In this document: positions 1-7,673 of the stretch, piece by piece
How positions within the stretch are numbered: position 1 is the first letter of the stretch
Layout: each line of letters begins with the position of its first letter
DNA from: an uncultured Verrucomicrobiota bacterium
GTDB taxonomy: Bacteria; Verrucomicrobiota; Kiritimatiellia; RFP12; UBA1067
Direction: 5' to 3'
Length of the DNA: 10,016 bases
Assembly: GCA_945483525.1 (NCBI GenBank)
Contig: CALYRV010000069.1
Location: 1 to 10,016, forward strand
Translations under genes and position numbers: made by a program
The notes under the pieces: model-generated
Told to the model about the DNA's origin: nothing
Database searches by the model: none
What the model saw: the letters and a program-made list of their open reading frames with translations, nothing else

Positions 1-84
1 AGATTTATATTTATTCTTACGACAAAAGATATTCGCCATCTTTTGAATGAGTATTTTCAACATTTGAATAGTCATGGCAAATGA
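1..84 (+). CDS. C-terminal end of an unidentified protein (partial, 5' truncated)
   Basis: The first frame is open from base 1 to a TGA at 82-84 and gives 27 residues, including KDIRHLLNEYFQHLNSHGK, which reads like a normal amphipathic helical C-terminus. Its stop overlaps the ATG of the next gene at 81-83 in an ATGA, the same junction type found between the next two genes, and this is the main support for it being real. The stretch also holds an 8-bp inverted repeat (23-30 with 38-45, 7-base loop), but no T tract follows it, so it is not called a terminator. The family cannot be recognised from so short a fragment. Inference: it is the upstream member of a coupled run of small genes. Confidence 0.5.
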   Translation, partial: RFIFILTTKDIRHLLNEYFQHLNSHGK

Positions 85-320
85 ATGTCTTAAGGACTGA
101 ATTTACGAATTCGAGGATGGTTATGCGTGTGCTTTCTATTGTTAATCGTGTTCTGCAGGTGATTGCGCCGCTTACGCTAATTGTGTATGTTGCCGCAAAA
201 TATCCTTGCAATCATGGTGATGGGCCATGGTTGTGGGTGTGGTTGGCGGCGTCTGTCGCGGTTGTTGCCATGGTTGACTGGTTGGTCAATCGGACGAGTT
301 TGATAAATGATTGCAGATGA
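81..320 (+). CDS. Small hypothetical membrane protein, two predicted helices
   Basis: This encodes 79 residues. Two hydrophobic stretches are visible: about residues 17-40 (VLQVIAPLTLIVYVAAKY) and 50-69 (WLWVWLAASVAVVAMVDWLV). They are separated by a short loop containing Cys43 and His45, so a two-helix inner-membrane protein is likely. The ATG at 81 is preferred because it forms an ATGA overlap with the stop of the upstream frame. ATGs at 117 and 123 are alternatives, and GAGG just before 117 is too close to be a good ribosome site. The stop (318-320) overlaps the start of the next gene, again as ATGA, so translation is probably coupled. No family is recognised. The gene is AT-rich compared with the housekeeping genes downstream. 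Whether it partners the membrane-anchored protein at 317 is inferred only from the overlap. Confidence 0.65.
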   Translation: MNVLRTEFTNSRMVMRVLSIVNRVLQVIAPLTLIVYVAAKYPCNHGDGPWLWVWLAASVAVVAMVDWLVNRTSLINDCR

Positions 321-874
321 ATTCCTTAAGAATAGAAATTTTGAAAGATGATGTTTCGGACCGCTATCCGTTCTGGAGCGAGAAACGTTTGGGTTTCATC
401 AATCTTAAATGGTGGCTTCTTCGCAAATCCATTAAGAGACAACTTAATGAACGTCAGGAGGTGTGGGGTGTCGGCTTGTGGCCGAATGAAGAAATCGAAA
501 ATGCCGCAAGAAAAATTGCACACATATTTCATGAAGAATATGGTATGCCTTGTCGTTTTATTCCAGACGATCCATTTGCGATGATTGCTGGATATAGGGA
601 TGGACTTGATTCTAACGAGGCATTGCTTGCCATTGAGGATGAATTCAAATGTCGTATTTCGGACGAGGTGTTTGACGATGAGCCCAATATGACATATCAG
701 CGTTTTGTGGAAATAGTCCTGAACAGCCCGTCGCGTCGTTGTCAACATACGGATCTTCAAGTTATTACAATTAAAGATTATTGTCTTATTGCTTTGTTTT
801 GTTTTTTGCTTGCGACACCTGTTATAATAGTGTTATATTTTGTCAGGAAGATAATATGTATATGGATCAAGTGA
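317..874 (+). CDS. Membrane-anchored protein with a degenerate acyl-carrier-like domain (DUF1493-like)
   Basis: This encodes 185 residues from the ATG at 317, which overlaps the previous stop (ATGA); an in-frame TTG at 311 is less likely. Residues about 58-136 follow the acyl carrier protein layout. The stretch DGLDSNEALLAIEDEF (95-110) lines up without gaps with the classic DSLDTVELVMALEEEF of bacterial ACP, and an ISDE segment follows, like IPDE. The serine that carries phosphopantetheine is Gly96 here, so the domain should not be able to carry an acyl chain. A similar Ser-to-Gly change is, as I recall it, typical of DUF1493 proteins, so a relationship is plausible but not shown. A hydrophobic segment at 155-177 followed by RKIICIWIK predicts one C-terminal membrane helix with the ACP-like part in the cytoplasm. 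The N-terminal 50 residues are basic and tryptophan-rich and are not recognised. The function is unknown. Confidence 0.75.
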   Translation: MNSLRIEILKDDVSDRYPFWSEKRLGFINLKWWLLRKSIKRQLNERQEVWGVGLWPNEEIENAARKIAHIFHEEYGMPCRFIPDDPFAMIAGYRDGLDSNEALLAIEDEFKCRISDEVFDDEPNMTYQRFVEIVLNSPSRRCQHTDLQVITIKDYCLIALFCFLLATPVIIVLYFVRKIICIWIK

Positions 875-892
875 TAATTTAATCGGTGGTAA

Positions 893-1142
893 ATGAGGGT
901 CATTACATTAACTCCAATGCGTGTGATGAAATGTTTGAAAGATGAGTAATTGTTGTCGTGCTGGACGGTAATGATATGGTTAAGAGAATTGAATTTATGA
1001 CTTCGGTCCGTTGAGAATAGGATTAAAAAATTATAGCAATCCAGAAGGCTTGGTCGTCATTATTTGGTTCAATAATTCCGACTATGTCGACAGAATTGAA
1101 TTTGCGAGTTGTGTAAGTACATGCGAGAATCCGGTTTTATGA
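893..1142 (+). pseudogene. Frameshifted small gene with a repeated RIEF motif (about 83 residues if restored)
   Basis: No intact ORF covers this stretch, but three consecutive frames each carry protein-like sequence that joins with a -1 shift each time. The ATG at 893 (GGTGG at 885-889 upstream, 18 bases after the previous stop) gives MRVITLTPMRVMKCLKDE. The next frame from 946 gives VIVVVLDGNDMVKRIEF. The third frame from about 996 gives 48 residues, including LRIGLKNYSNPEG and VVIIWFNNSDYVDRIEFAS, and stops at 1140-1142. The two RIEF stretches match in layout over 17 residues, with 7 identities. At the DNA level both carry AGAATTGAATTT (985-996 and 1092-1103), 107 bases apart and in different frames. 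Each shift fits the loss of one base. Sequencing error would explain it equally well. The protein family is unknown. A programmed shift is unlikely because no slippery heptamer is seen at either join. Confidence 0.5.
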
Positions 1143-1171
1143 TAGGTTGACACTATTTTGTGCTGGCAAAT

Positions 1172-1180
1172 AGGAGGTGA
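1172..1180 (+). promoter_or_regulatory. Strong ribosome binding site for the GH106-like gene
   Basis: AGGAGGTGA is complementary over nine bases to the usual 3' end of 16S rRNA. The gap to the ATG at 1187 is 6 bases from the end of the match, or 9 from AGGAGG, which supports 1187 over the in-frame TTG at 1184. No other start in the window has such a complete site. No convincing promoter was found. TATGAT at 1138-1143 resembles a -10 box but lacks a -35 at normal spacing, and TTGACA at 1147-1152 lacks a -10. Confidence 0.75.
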
Positions 1181-1186
1181 AATTTG

Positions 1187-3670
1187 ATGAAACAAGGTTT
1201 GATGATCTTAGTAACGCTGATCGTCTCCACCTGTGCGGTCGCACGGGACGACTCGGACGATTACGAAGGGCTGCTTTCTGCCGCGCCGGAGACCTGGTTT
1301 CACATCATCGGCGGGAACGCTTCGAAGGAAGGCATCGTCGCGGATCTCGACGCTATCAAGGCCGCGGGGATCTCCGGCATTCAGTTCTTTCACGGACAAG
1401 GCGACGGCTCGCTCTGGCCCGGCGTGACGAATCCGATTCCGTGTCTCAGCGAACAGTGGGTCGATCTCGTCAGATTCATCTCTGACGAATGTCACAAGAG
1501 GCATCTTACCTTCAAGATGCAGAACTGTCCCGGCTGGTCGATGTCCGGCGGACCCTGGATCACTCCCGACAAGGCTATGCGCAAGCTCGTCGCTTTCGAG
1601 CCGGGAAAGAAGCCCGCCTTTGGCGCGGACGACGACTACCATGAGATCTGCGAGGTGACGTTCGACATGCCGGATGCGAGTCGTGACGGCGAACTCCTGC
1701 GCGTGTTTCCGAATCCACAGCAGTTGAATCATCATTGGGCTTACGAGCCGAAGACGAACCTCTGGGATCGTCCGTGCCCTCCGGGCTCCTGGCAGGACGA
1801 AGTGCCAATGACATTCTCGAAATTCGGTGCTTCTAAACTCGATATGTGGGAGGCGAAGGCAGGATGGGGATTGAGACGCTTTGAGATGTCCACGAACGCG
1901 ACGCCCGTGAAGACGGTCGGCACCAGGACCCTGGTCTTCGGACACGTCAACGCGAAGCGCAGAAACCATCCCGCGCCGCCGGAAGGGACCGGGTGGGAAT
2001 GCGACAAGATGGATCCGCGCGGCTTCGAGGCGAACTGGGAAGGGTATCTCGGGAAGCTCGTCAAGGCGGGGGTGAAGATCGACGGAACGCTGGTGGACAG
2101 CTGGGAATGCGGCGTTCAGAGCTGGACCTGGAAGATGGAGGAGGAATTCGAAAAGCGCAACGGCTACAAGCTGAGACCGTGGCTGCCGGCGCTCTTCGGC
2201 TACGTCTTGAAGAGCGAAGCCGAAACCGAGAAGTTCCTGCTGGACTGGCGCAACACCTGCTCGCGGCTCATTGAGGAAAACTACTATGGCACGATTGCGC
2301 GGCTCGCGCACGAGAACGGCATGAAGGTGCAGTACGAGACCGCGTTCGGCGATGTCATCAACGGAGACATCCTCCGCTACTGGAAATACGCGGACGAACC
2401 GATGTGCGAGTTCTGGAGTCCGTTCGACAACGACAACGGCTTCGTCGGCTCCCACGATTTCAAGCCGGTTCTCCCGTGCGTCTCCGCCGCGCACATCTAC
2501 GGCAAGAAACGCGTGAGCGCCGAGTCGCTCACGAGCTTTAACCTGACGTTCGACGAGAATTTCGGCGATTGGAAGAAGATCATCGACAATCATCTGGGAC
2601 GAGGTGTAACTCACATCGTGTTCCACACCTACACGCACAATCCGATCGTCGACGGCAAGGCACCGGGTTCGAGTTTCGGCGGCAGCATCGGTTCGCCGTT
2701 TCTGCGACTGCAGCCGTGGTGGAAGTACATGAAAGACTTCACCGCCTATCTCGAGAACTGCTGTCGCGAACTCGAACGCGGCTTGCCGGTCGTCGACATC
2801 CTCATGTATCTCGGAGACGATGTCAATCACAAGCCGTCAGAATCGAAGTTGCGCTTCGACAACTGTTACAAGTACGATTATCTGAATAATGATGTGCTGA
2901 TGTCTCGTCTGTCAGTCAAGGACGGACGTCTCGTTCTTCCGGACGGCATGTCTTATCGCGTTCTCTGGATCCCGGAAAACACTTATATCCTTCCGAAGAC
3001 CGAGGAACGTCTCGCGGAGCTTGCGAAGCAGGGCGCCCGTATCGTCCGCGGTGATTTCAAGCCCGACTGGCCGTCACCGCTCAAGACGTTCACGGGACGC
3101 GACGGAAAGGGCGGTGTTCATTGGTACCAGCGTCATGACGGAGACGAGGACATTTTCTTCATCGCCGAGCCGCACGGAACTTCCTGCTTCATGTACTTCA
3201 GACCAGGTGCCGTCCCGAAGATCGTCGATGCCGTCACCCGCAAGCCGATCGACATGATCGTCCATGGCGGAGCCGTTTTCGAAATCGTTCCGAAACACGT
3301 CAGTTATCGTCGTTATGCACAGGGTGCGACACAACGTGTTTATGAATACGTTTTCGAGGCCAAGTCCGATTGTAAGCATTGTACGCTTCATCTCGGCGAC
3401 GTCCGTAACTGGGCGACGGTAACTGTCAACGGACAGGAAGTGTCGCGCCTCTGGTGTCCGCCTTATAAATGTGATATCTCCGACTTCGTGAAGCCGGGTG
3501 AAAATCGACTGAAGATCGAGGTTACATCGACCATTTACAACCAGCTGGTCCTGGATGCGGCGAAGCCGGAAAACGAACGTAAGACCTGGACGATTTCCGG
3601 TCTCGGAAAAGACGCTCCATTGCACGAAGCCGGTCTTCTCGGACCCGTCGTCCTGCGCTTCTTTCCCTGA
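1187..3670 (+). CDS. Secreted GH106-like glycoside hydrolase (putative alpha-L-rhamnosidase type)
   Basis: This encodes 827 residues. An N-terminal signal peptide is likely: MKQ, then the hydrophobic LMILVTLIVSTCAVA, with cleavage near residue 19-20. The catalytic part follows the pattern of the large Glyco_hydro_106 family: ETWFHIIGGNASKEGI (35-50), the AGISGIQFF strand (60-68), and the highly characteristic LTFKMQNCPGWSMSGGPWI (107-125). It continues with DSWECGVQSW (304-313), PMCEFW (405-410) and RVSAESLTSF (442-451). Glutamates 307, 408 and 446 are candidates for catalytic or metal-site roles, inferred from their conserved setting. Residues about 715-827 (TLHLGDVRNWATVTVNGQ, then GENRLKIEVTSTIYNQL) form a beta-sandwich like galactose-binding domains. 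GH106 enzymes remove terminal alpha-L-rhamnose from pectic or other glycans. Many relatives are untested, so the substrate is unknown. It is shorter than the roughly 1,000-residue characterised GH106 enzymes. No transporter, regulator or other CAZyme is adjacent. Confidence 0.8.
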   Translation: MKQGLMILVTLIVSTCAVARDDSDDYEGLLSAAPETWFHIIGGNASKEGIVADLDAIKAAGISGIQFFHGQGDGSLWPGVTNPIPCLSEQWVDLVRFISDECHKRHLTFKMQNCPGWSMSGGPWITPDKAMRKLVAFEPGKKPAFGADDDYHEICEVTFDMPDASRDGELLRVFPNPQQLNHHWAYEPKTNLWDRPCPPGSWQDEVPMTFSKFGASKLDMWEAKAGWGLRRFEMSTNATPVKTVGTRTLVFGHVNAKRRNHPAPPEGTGWECDKMDPRGFEANWEGYLGKLVKAGVKIDGTLVDSWECGVQSWTWKMEEEFEKRNGYKLRPWLPALFGYVLKSEAETEKFLLDWRNTCSRLIEENYYGTIARLAHENGMKVQYETAFGDVINGDILRYWKYADEPMCEFWSPFDNDNGFVGSHDFKPVLPCVSAAHIYGKKRVSAESLTSFNLTFDENFGDWKKIIDNHLGRGVTHIVFHTYTHNPIVDGKAPGSSFGGSIGSPFLRLQPWWKYMKDFTAYLENCCRELERGLPVVDILMYLGDDVNHKPSESKLRFDNCYKYDYLNNDVLMSRLSVKDGRLVLPDGMSYRVLWIPENTYILPKTEERLAELAKQGARIVRGDFKPDWPSPLKTFTGRDGKGGVHWYQRHDGDEDIFFIAEPHGTSCFMYFRPGAVPKIVDAVTRKPIDMIVHGGAVFEIVPKHVSYRRYAQGATQRVYEYVFEAKSDCKHCTLHLGDVRNWATVTVNGQEVSRLWCPPYKCDISDFVKPGENRLKIEVTSTIYNQLVLDAAKPENERKTWTISGLGKDAPLHEAGLLGPVVLRFFP

Positions 3671-3698
3671 CATTCCACCCCCATTTTCGGGTGAAATG
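3671..3698 (+). terminator. Imperfect hairpin after the GH106-like gene, weak terminator candidate
   Basis: CATTCCACCC (3671-3680) pairs with GGGTGAAATG (3689-3698) over ten positions, with one C-A mismatch and an 8-base loop, starting right after the stop codon. No run of T follows; the next bases are the TGATATAAT of the cysS promoter. It could be a weak terminator, or a structure that insulates the cysS promoter from read-through. It could also be chance. Confidence 0.35.
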
Positions 3699-3713
3699 TG
3701 ATATAATATTTAC

Positions 3714-3714
<1 letters not shown>
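3699..3714 (+). promoter_or_regulatory. Extended -10 promoter placing +1 on the cysS start codon (leaderless)
   Basis: TGATATAAT at 3699-3707 is a perfect extended -10 element: TGn followed by TATAAT at 3702-3707. If the hexamer covers -12 to -7, +1 is base 3714, which is the A of the cysS ATG. No Shine-Dalgarno sequence lies between the element and the ATG, only ATTTAC. The expected -35 position (3679-3684, CCCCAT) does not match TTGACA, which is tolerated for extended -10 promoters. The start-site position is inferred from spacing alone. Confidence 0.6.
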
Positions 3715-5114
<1,400 letters not shown>

Positions 5115-5147
5115 AGAGTGAACAGGGATTAGTGAGCAGTTGCGGAT

Positions 5148-5176
5148 TTTAAAACCAAAAAATCAAGAGCTAATAT
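5148..5176 (+). promoter_or_regulatory. Possible weak promoter ahead of guaB
   Basis: In the 65-base, AT-rich gap before guaB, TTTAAA (5148-5153) and TAATAT (5171-5176) sit 17 bases apart. Each matches the consensus at four of six positions. Transcription would begin near 5183, inside or just past the first possible ATG, which would favour ATG 5192 or 5204 as the start. No terminator is visible after cysS, so guaB may also be reached by read-through. Confidence 0.25.
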
Positions 5177-5179
5177 CTT

Positions 5180-6676
5180 ATGAATAAATACATGGATAAG
5201 TTCATGGCGACGTTCCCGTTCGAGGGGCTGACCTATGATGATGTCACGCTTGTTACCCAGTATGCCGATTTCCTTCCTGACGACACCTCGCTCGAGACGA
5301 AGCTCACCAGCCGCACCAAGATGAAGGTACCTTTCATCTCCGCGGCGATGGATACCGTCACCGAAGCGCCAATGGCGATCGCTATGGCTCTCGCTGGCGG
5401 CATTGGTTGTATCCACAAGAACCTTGAAGAGGACGACCAGGCTGCCCAGGTGCGTCTCGTCAAGAAGCATCTTAACGGCATGATCTCTTCGCCGGTGTGT
5501 TTCCATGAAGATGATGACATCTCCACGCTTCGTGCCTACAAGCAAGAGCACAAGATCAAGTTCAACGGCTTCCCAGTGCTTGATTCTGAAGACCGTCTCG
5601 TCGGTATGATCACCTCGTCTGACATGCGCTTCGCGCCGATGAATGCGATGAAGCTCAAGGACGTGATGCAGAAGACGCTCTTGACCGCGAAGCCGGGCAC
5701 ATCCCTCCGCAAGGCTTACGACCTCATGCGTGATAATAAGATCGGTAAGCTCCCGATTCTCGACAAGAACGGGCGCATTGTCGGTCTCTACAGTTTCACT
5801 GATGTCCGCCGCATTGTTGAGAACCCCGAATCCTCTTACAACCTAGATGACAAGTTCCGTTTGCGCGTCTGTGCATCGGTCTCGGGCGGCAAGGGCGATC
5901 TCACCCGTATGGAGAAGCTCGCTGACGCCGGTGTTGACTGCGTGGTGGTTGATTCGGCCCACGGACACACCAAGGGCATTATGGACATGACGAAATACAT
6001 CGTCAAGCACTTCCCGAAAGTCGATGTCATTGCGGGTAACATCGCAACCGGTGAGGCCGCCGTCGCGCTCGCCAAGGCTGGAGCGCACGCCGTCAAGGTG
6101 GGTATCGGTCCTGGGTCGATTTGTACGACCCGCGTTGTTTGCGGAGTCGGTATTCCTCAGCTTACCGCCGTCTACAATGCGGCGAAGGCGATCCGCGGCA
6201 GCGGAGTGGCGGTGATCGCGGACGGCGGCATCAAGCTTTCCGGCGATGTTCCGAAGGCGCTCGCTGCGGGTGCGGATTCCGTCATGCTTGGCTCGGTTCT
6301 CGCGGGAACGGAAGAGTCGCCTGGCGAGAAGATCTATTCGAACGGACGTCAGTACGTGGTCTATCGCGGCATGGGTTCGATGGCCGCGCTCAAGAACGGC
6401 AAGGGTTCTCGTGCGCGCTACTTCCAAGATAACGAGTCTGAAGACGATCTCGTGCCGCAGGGCATCGAGGGAATGGTGCCGTATTCGGGGCATGTGAAGT
6501 CCATCATGACGCAGTTCTGCGGCGGACTCCGAGCGTCCCTCGGCTACTGTGGTTCCAAGACGATCAAGGAGCTTCAGGAGAAGGGCAAGTTCTACCGCGT
6601 CACCGCGGCGGGACAGCGCGAGGCGCGTCCGCACGACATCACCATCACCAAGGAAGCTCCGAACTACCGCACCTGA
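5180..6676 (+). CDS. guaB: Inosine-5'-monophosphate dehydrogenase
   Basis: It oxidises IMP to XMP with NAD+, the committed step of GMP synthesis, in the cytoplasm. It has 498 residues, usual for bacterial IMPDH. The barrel begins at [11 protein letters not shown], continues through [17 protein letters not shown] (54-70), and resumes after a pair of CBS domains (about 103-160 and 165-215), which normally sense adenine and guanine nucleotides. The catalytic loop [17 protein letters not shown] (308-324) has the nucleophile Cys315. The IMP-binding strand VIADGGI (345-351), the flap around [10 protein letters not shown] (395-404) and the C-terminal [10 protein letters not shown] segment are intact. 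Starts at 5180, 5192 and 5204 are all in frame; none has a strong ribosome site, and residue 9 onward is closest to other IMPDH N-termini. The TGA at 6674-6676 overlaps the ATG of the small ORF by one base (TGATG). Confidence 0.96.
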   Translation: MNKYMDKFMATFPFEGLTYDDVTLVTQYADFLPDDTSLETKLTSRTKMKVPFISAAMDTVTEAPMAIAMALAGGIGCIHKNLEEDDQAAQVRLVKKHLNGMISSPVCFHEDDDISTLRAYKQEHKIKFNGFPVLDSEDRLVGMITSSDMRFAPMNAMKLKDVMQKTLLTAKPGTSLRKAYDLMRDNKIGKLPILDKNGRIVGLYSFTDVRRIVENPESSYNLDDKFRLRVCASVSGGKGDLTRMEKLADAGVDCVVVDSAHGHTKGIMDMTKYIVKHFPKVDVIAGNIATGEAAVALAKAGAHAVKVGIGPGSICTTRVVCGVGIPQLTAVYNAAKAIRGSGVAVIADGGIKLSGDVPKALAAGADSVMLGSVLAGTEESPGEKIYSNGRQYVVYRGMGSMAALKNGKGSRARYFQDNESEDDLVPQGIEGMVPYSGHVKSIMTQFCGGLRASLGYCGSKTIKELQEKGKFYRVTAAGQREARPHDITITKEAPNYRT

Positions 6677-6843
6677 TGATGAAGGTGCTCGAGAAGTACA
6701 AGAAGCGTCTCACGCAAATGCTTGCGGACAGTAACGATCAGACCAAACGAAAGCACTATTCCACGCTTGTCCAGAACTGCATCTTCCTGCTGCAGCCGCG
6801 CGTGGACGAACTGATTTCGCTGATGCCGGGCAAAGTGAAATGA
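6676..6843 (+). CDS. Small basic helical protein (55 residues) wedged between guaB and lepB
   Basis: The 163 bases between the guaB stop and the lepB start are one open frame from ATG 6676 to TGA 6841-6843; ATG 6679 is an alternative. Support for its being real: it overlaps guaB as TGATG and lepB as ATGA, so it fills the gap exactly. G or C ends 42 of its 55 codons, in keeping with the GC-rich neighbours. The protein is basic (11 Lys/Arg against 5 Asp/Glu). It begins with a predicted amphipathic helix ([18 protein letters not shown]) and has a second helical part (LVQNCIFLLQPRVDELISLM, 31-50). No signal peptide, membrane helix or known motif is seen, and the family is not recognised. It has no ribosome site near its start, so translation probably depends on ribosomes finishing guaB. 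It may also serve to couple guaB to lepB. Confidence 0.65.
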   Translation: MMKVLEKYKKRLTQMLADSNDQTKRKHYSTLVQNCIFLLQPRVDELISLMPGKVK

Positions 6844-7673
6844 CGGAAAAGAAAGTAAAGACCTTTCAGGATTACGGACGCGAATGGCTTGACACCTTCG
6901 TGGTGGCGATATCCGTCGCTATGGCTTTCCGCTGCTATTTCTTCGAGCCGTTCAACATCCCGACCGGTTCGATGCAGGAAACGCTCTGGGGCAATCATTC
7001 TGCGGTCTGCGAGGAACCTGGCGTCTGGGAGAAGACTCCTCTCAAATGGGCGCAGTGGTTCTTTACCGGGCGCGACTACAAGGATCTCGTCGCAAGCGAC
7101 TCTGGCCGTTTGGAAATTCTACCCCGCAAGGACGGGCGCTGTGATGTCATCGTTGCATCGCGCGGTAAAATCGTCAACCGCTGGAAGATTCCTCAAGACG
7201 CGATTGAGCCGATGTTGTCCTCGCTGTCCGGCGCTGGTCGAATCGACAATTACGGCAATCGTTATATCGAAATAAAGAAGGGGCAACGGCTCTGGTCCGG
7301 TTATGATGTAACCGGTGACTTCATCTTCGTCAACAACTGGTGGTGGAACTTCTTTAAGCCGCAGGTCGGTGACGTGATGATCTTTGCGACAACCGGAATT
7401 CCGTGTGTTCAACAGGGAACTCACTATATCAAGCGAATGAAGGCGACACCGGGAGATACCTACGTGCTCGAGCATCCGATTTCGTATGATTCGCATTATC
7501 CGTACTCCGGCAAGACGGAGGTGACAATGGGGGAGGACGAGTTCTTCGCCTGTGGAGACAACTTCAGAAACAGTCTTGACAGCCGCTATTGGGGACCGGT
7601 TCCTGGATCCAAGCTTCGCGGAGTCGGAAGTTTCGTTTTTTGGCCGTTTAATGGATGGAGGAAAATCAGATGA
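6840..7673 (+). CDS. lepB: Signal peptidase I with a large central insert
   Basis: This is the membrane-bound Ser-Lys protease that removes signal peptides from exported proteins, acting on the outer face of the inner membrane. It has 277 residues. One N-terminal membrane helix (about 17-33, DTFVVAISVAMAFRCYF) leads into FFEPFNIPTGSMQETL, with the nucleophile Ser44. The general base is Lys198 in HYIKRMKATPGD, and box E is GDNFRNSLDSRYWGPVP (239-255). All catalytic boxes are intact. The Ser-Lys distance is 154 residues, against 55 in E. coli (Ser90, Lys145). The extra part, about residues 52-160, is rich in Trp, Lys and Asp and is not recognised. The start at 6840 overlaps the small ORF stop and the stop overlaps the kinase start, both ATGA, so it is the third member of a coupled set. 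No strong ribosome site precedes it. Confidence 0.93.
   Translation: MTEKKVKTFQDYGREWLDTFVVAISVAMAFRCYFFEPFNIPTGSMQETLWGNHSAVCEEPGVWEKTPLKWAQWFFTGRDYKDLVASDSGRLEILPRKDGRCDVIVASRGKIVNRWKIPQDAIEPMLSSLSGAGRIDNYGNRYIEIKKGQRLWSGYDVTGDFIFVNNWWWNFFKPQVGDVMIFATTGIPCVQQGTHYIKRMKATPGDTYVLEHPISYDSHYPYSGKTEVTMGEDEFFACGDNFRNSLDSRYWGPVPGSKLRGVGSFVFWPFNGWRKIR
7657..7661 (+). promoter_or_regulatory. Ribosome binding site of the kinase gene, inside the end of lepB
   Basis: GGAGG, followed by AAAA, lies 8 bases before the ATG at 7670 and within the last codons of lepB. Together with the ATGA overlap it fixes the kinase start. It also suggests that the kinase can be translated both by re-initiation and by fresh ribosome loading. 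Confidence 0.7.

Noticed and set aside
23..45. Perfect 8-bp inverted repeat CAAAAGAT / ATCTTTTG as a terminator
   Set aside because: No T tract follows, the stem is AT-rich, and the stretch appears to be the coding end of an upstream gene coupled to the next one.
326..760. A 144-codon open frame on the minus strand
   Set aside because: The opposite strand has the ACP-like motif, a membrane helix and ATGA coupling; the minus frame has no start context or motif.
799..828. TTGTTT and TATAAT 18 bases apart, a possible promoter
   Set aside because: It falls inside the T-rich codons of the membrane helix of the 317-874 gene, where such matches arise easily by chance.
946..1000. Programmed -1 frameshifting as an explanation for the broken gene at 893-1142
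   Set aside because: No X XXY YYZ slippery heptamer or following stable stem was seen at either join, and two shifts within 60 bases would be exceptional.
1147..1175. TTGACA as a -35 box for the GH106-like gene
   Set aside because: The -10 position at 17 bases reads ATAGGA and would overlap the ribosome binding site; no usable -10 is found.
1208..2830. A 540-codon open frame on the minus strand
   Set aside because: It lies opposite the GH106-like gene, whose motifs are unmistakable. Its translation is Arg- and Val-rich with no known domain, as expected from the antisense of a GC-rich gene.
5144..5156. Near-palindrome GGATTTTAAAACC after cysS
   Set aside because: It is only 13 bases with one mismatch and no T run or known operator likeness; probably chance in an AT-rich gap.
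5843..6634. A 263-codon open frame on the minus strand
   Set aside because: It is the antisense shadow of guaB, which is fully accounted for by IMPDH motifs on the plus strand.
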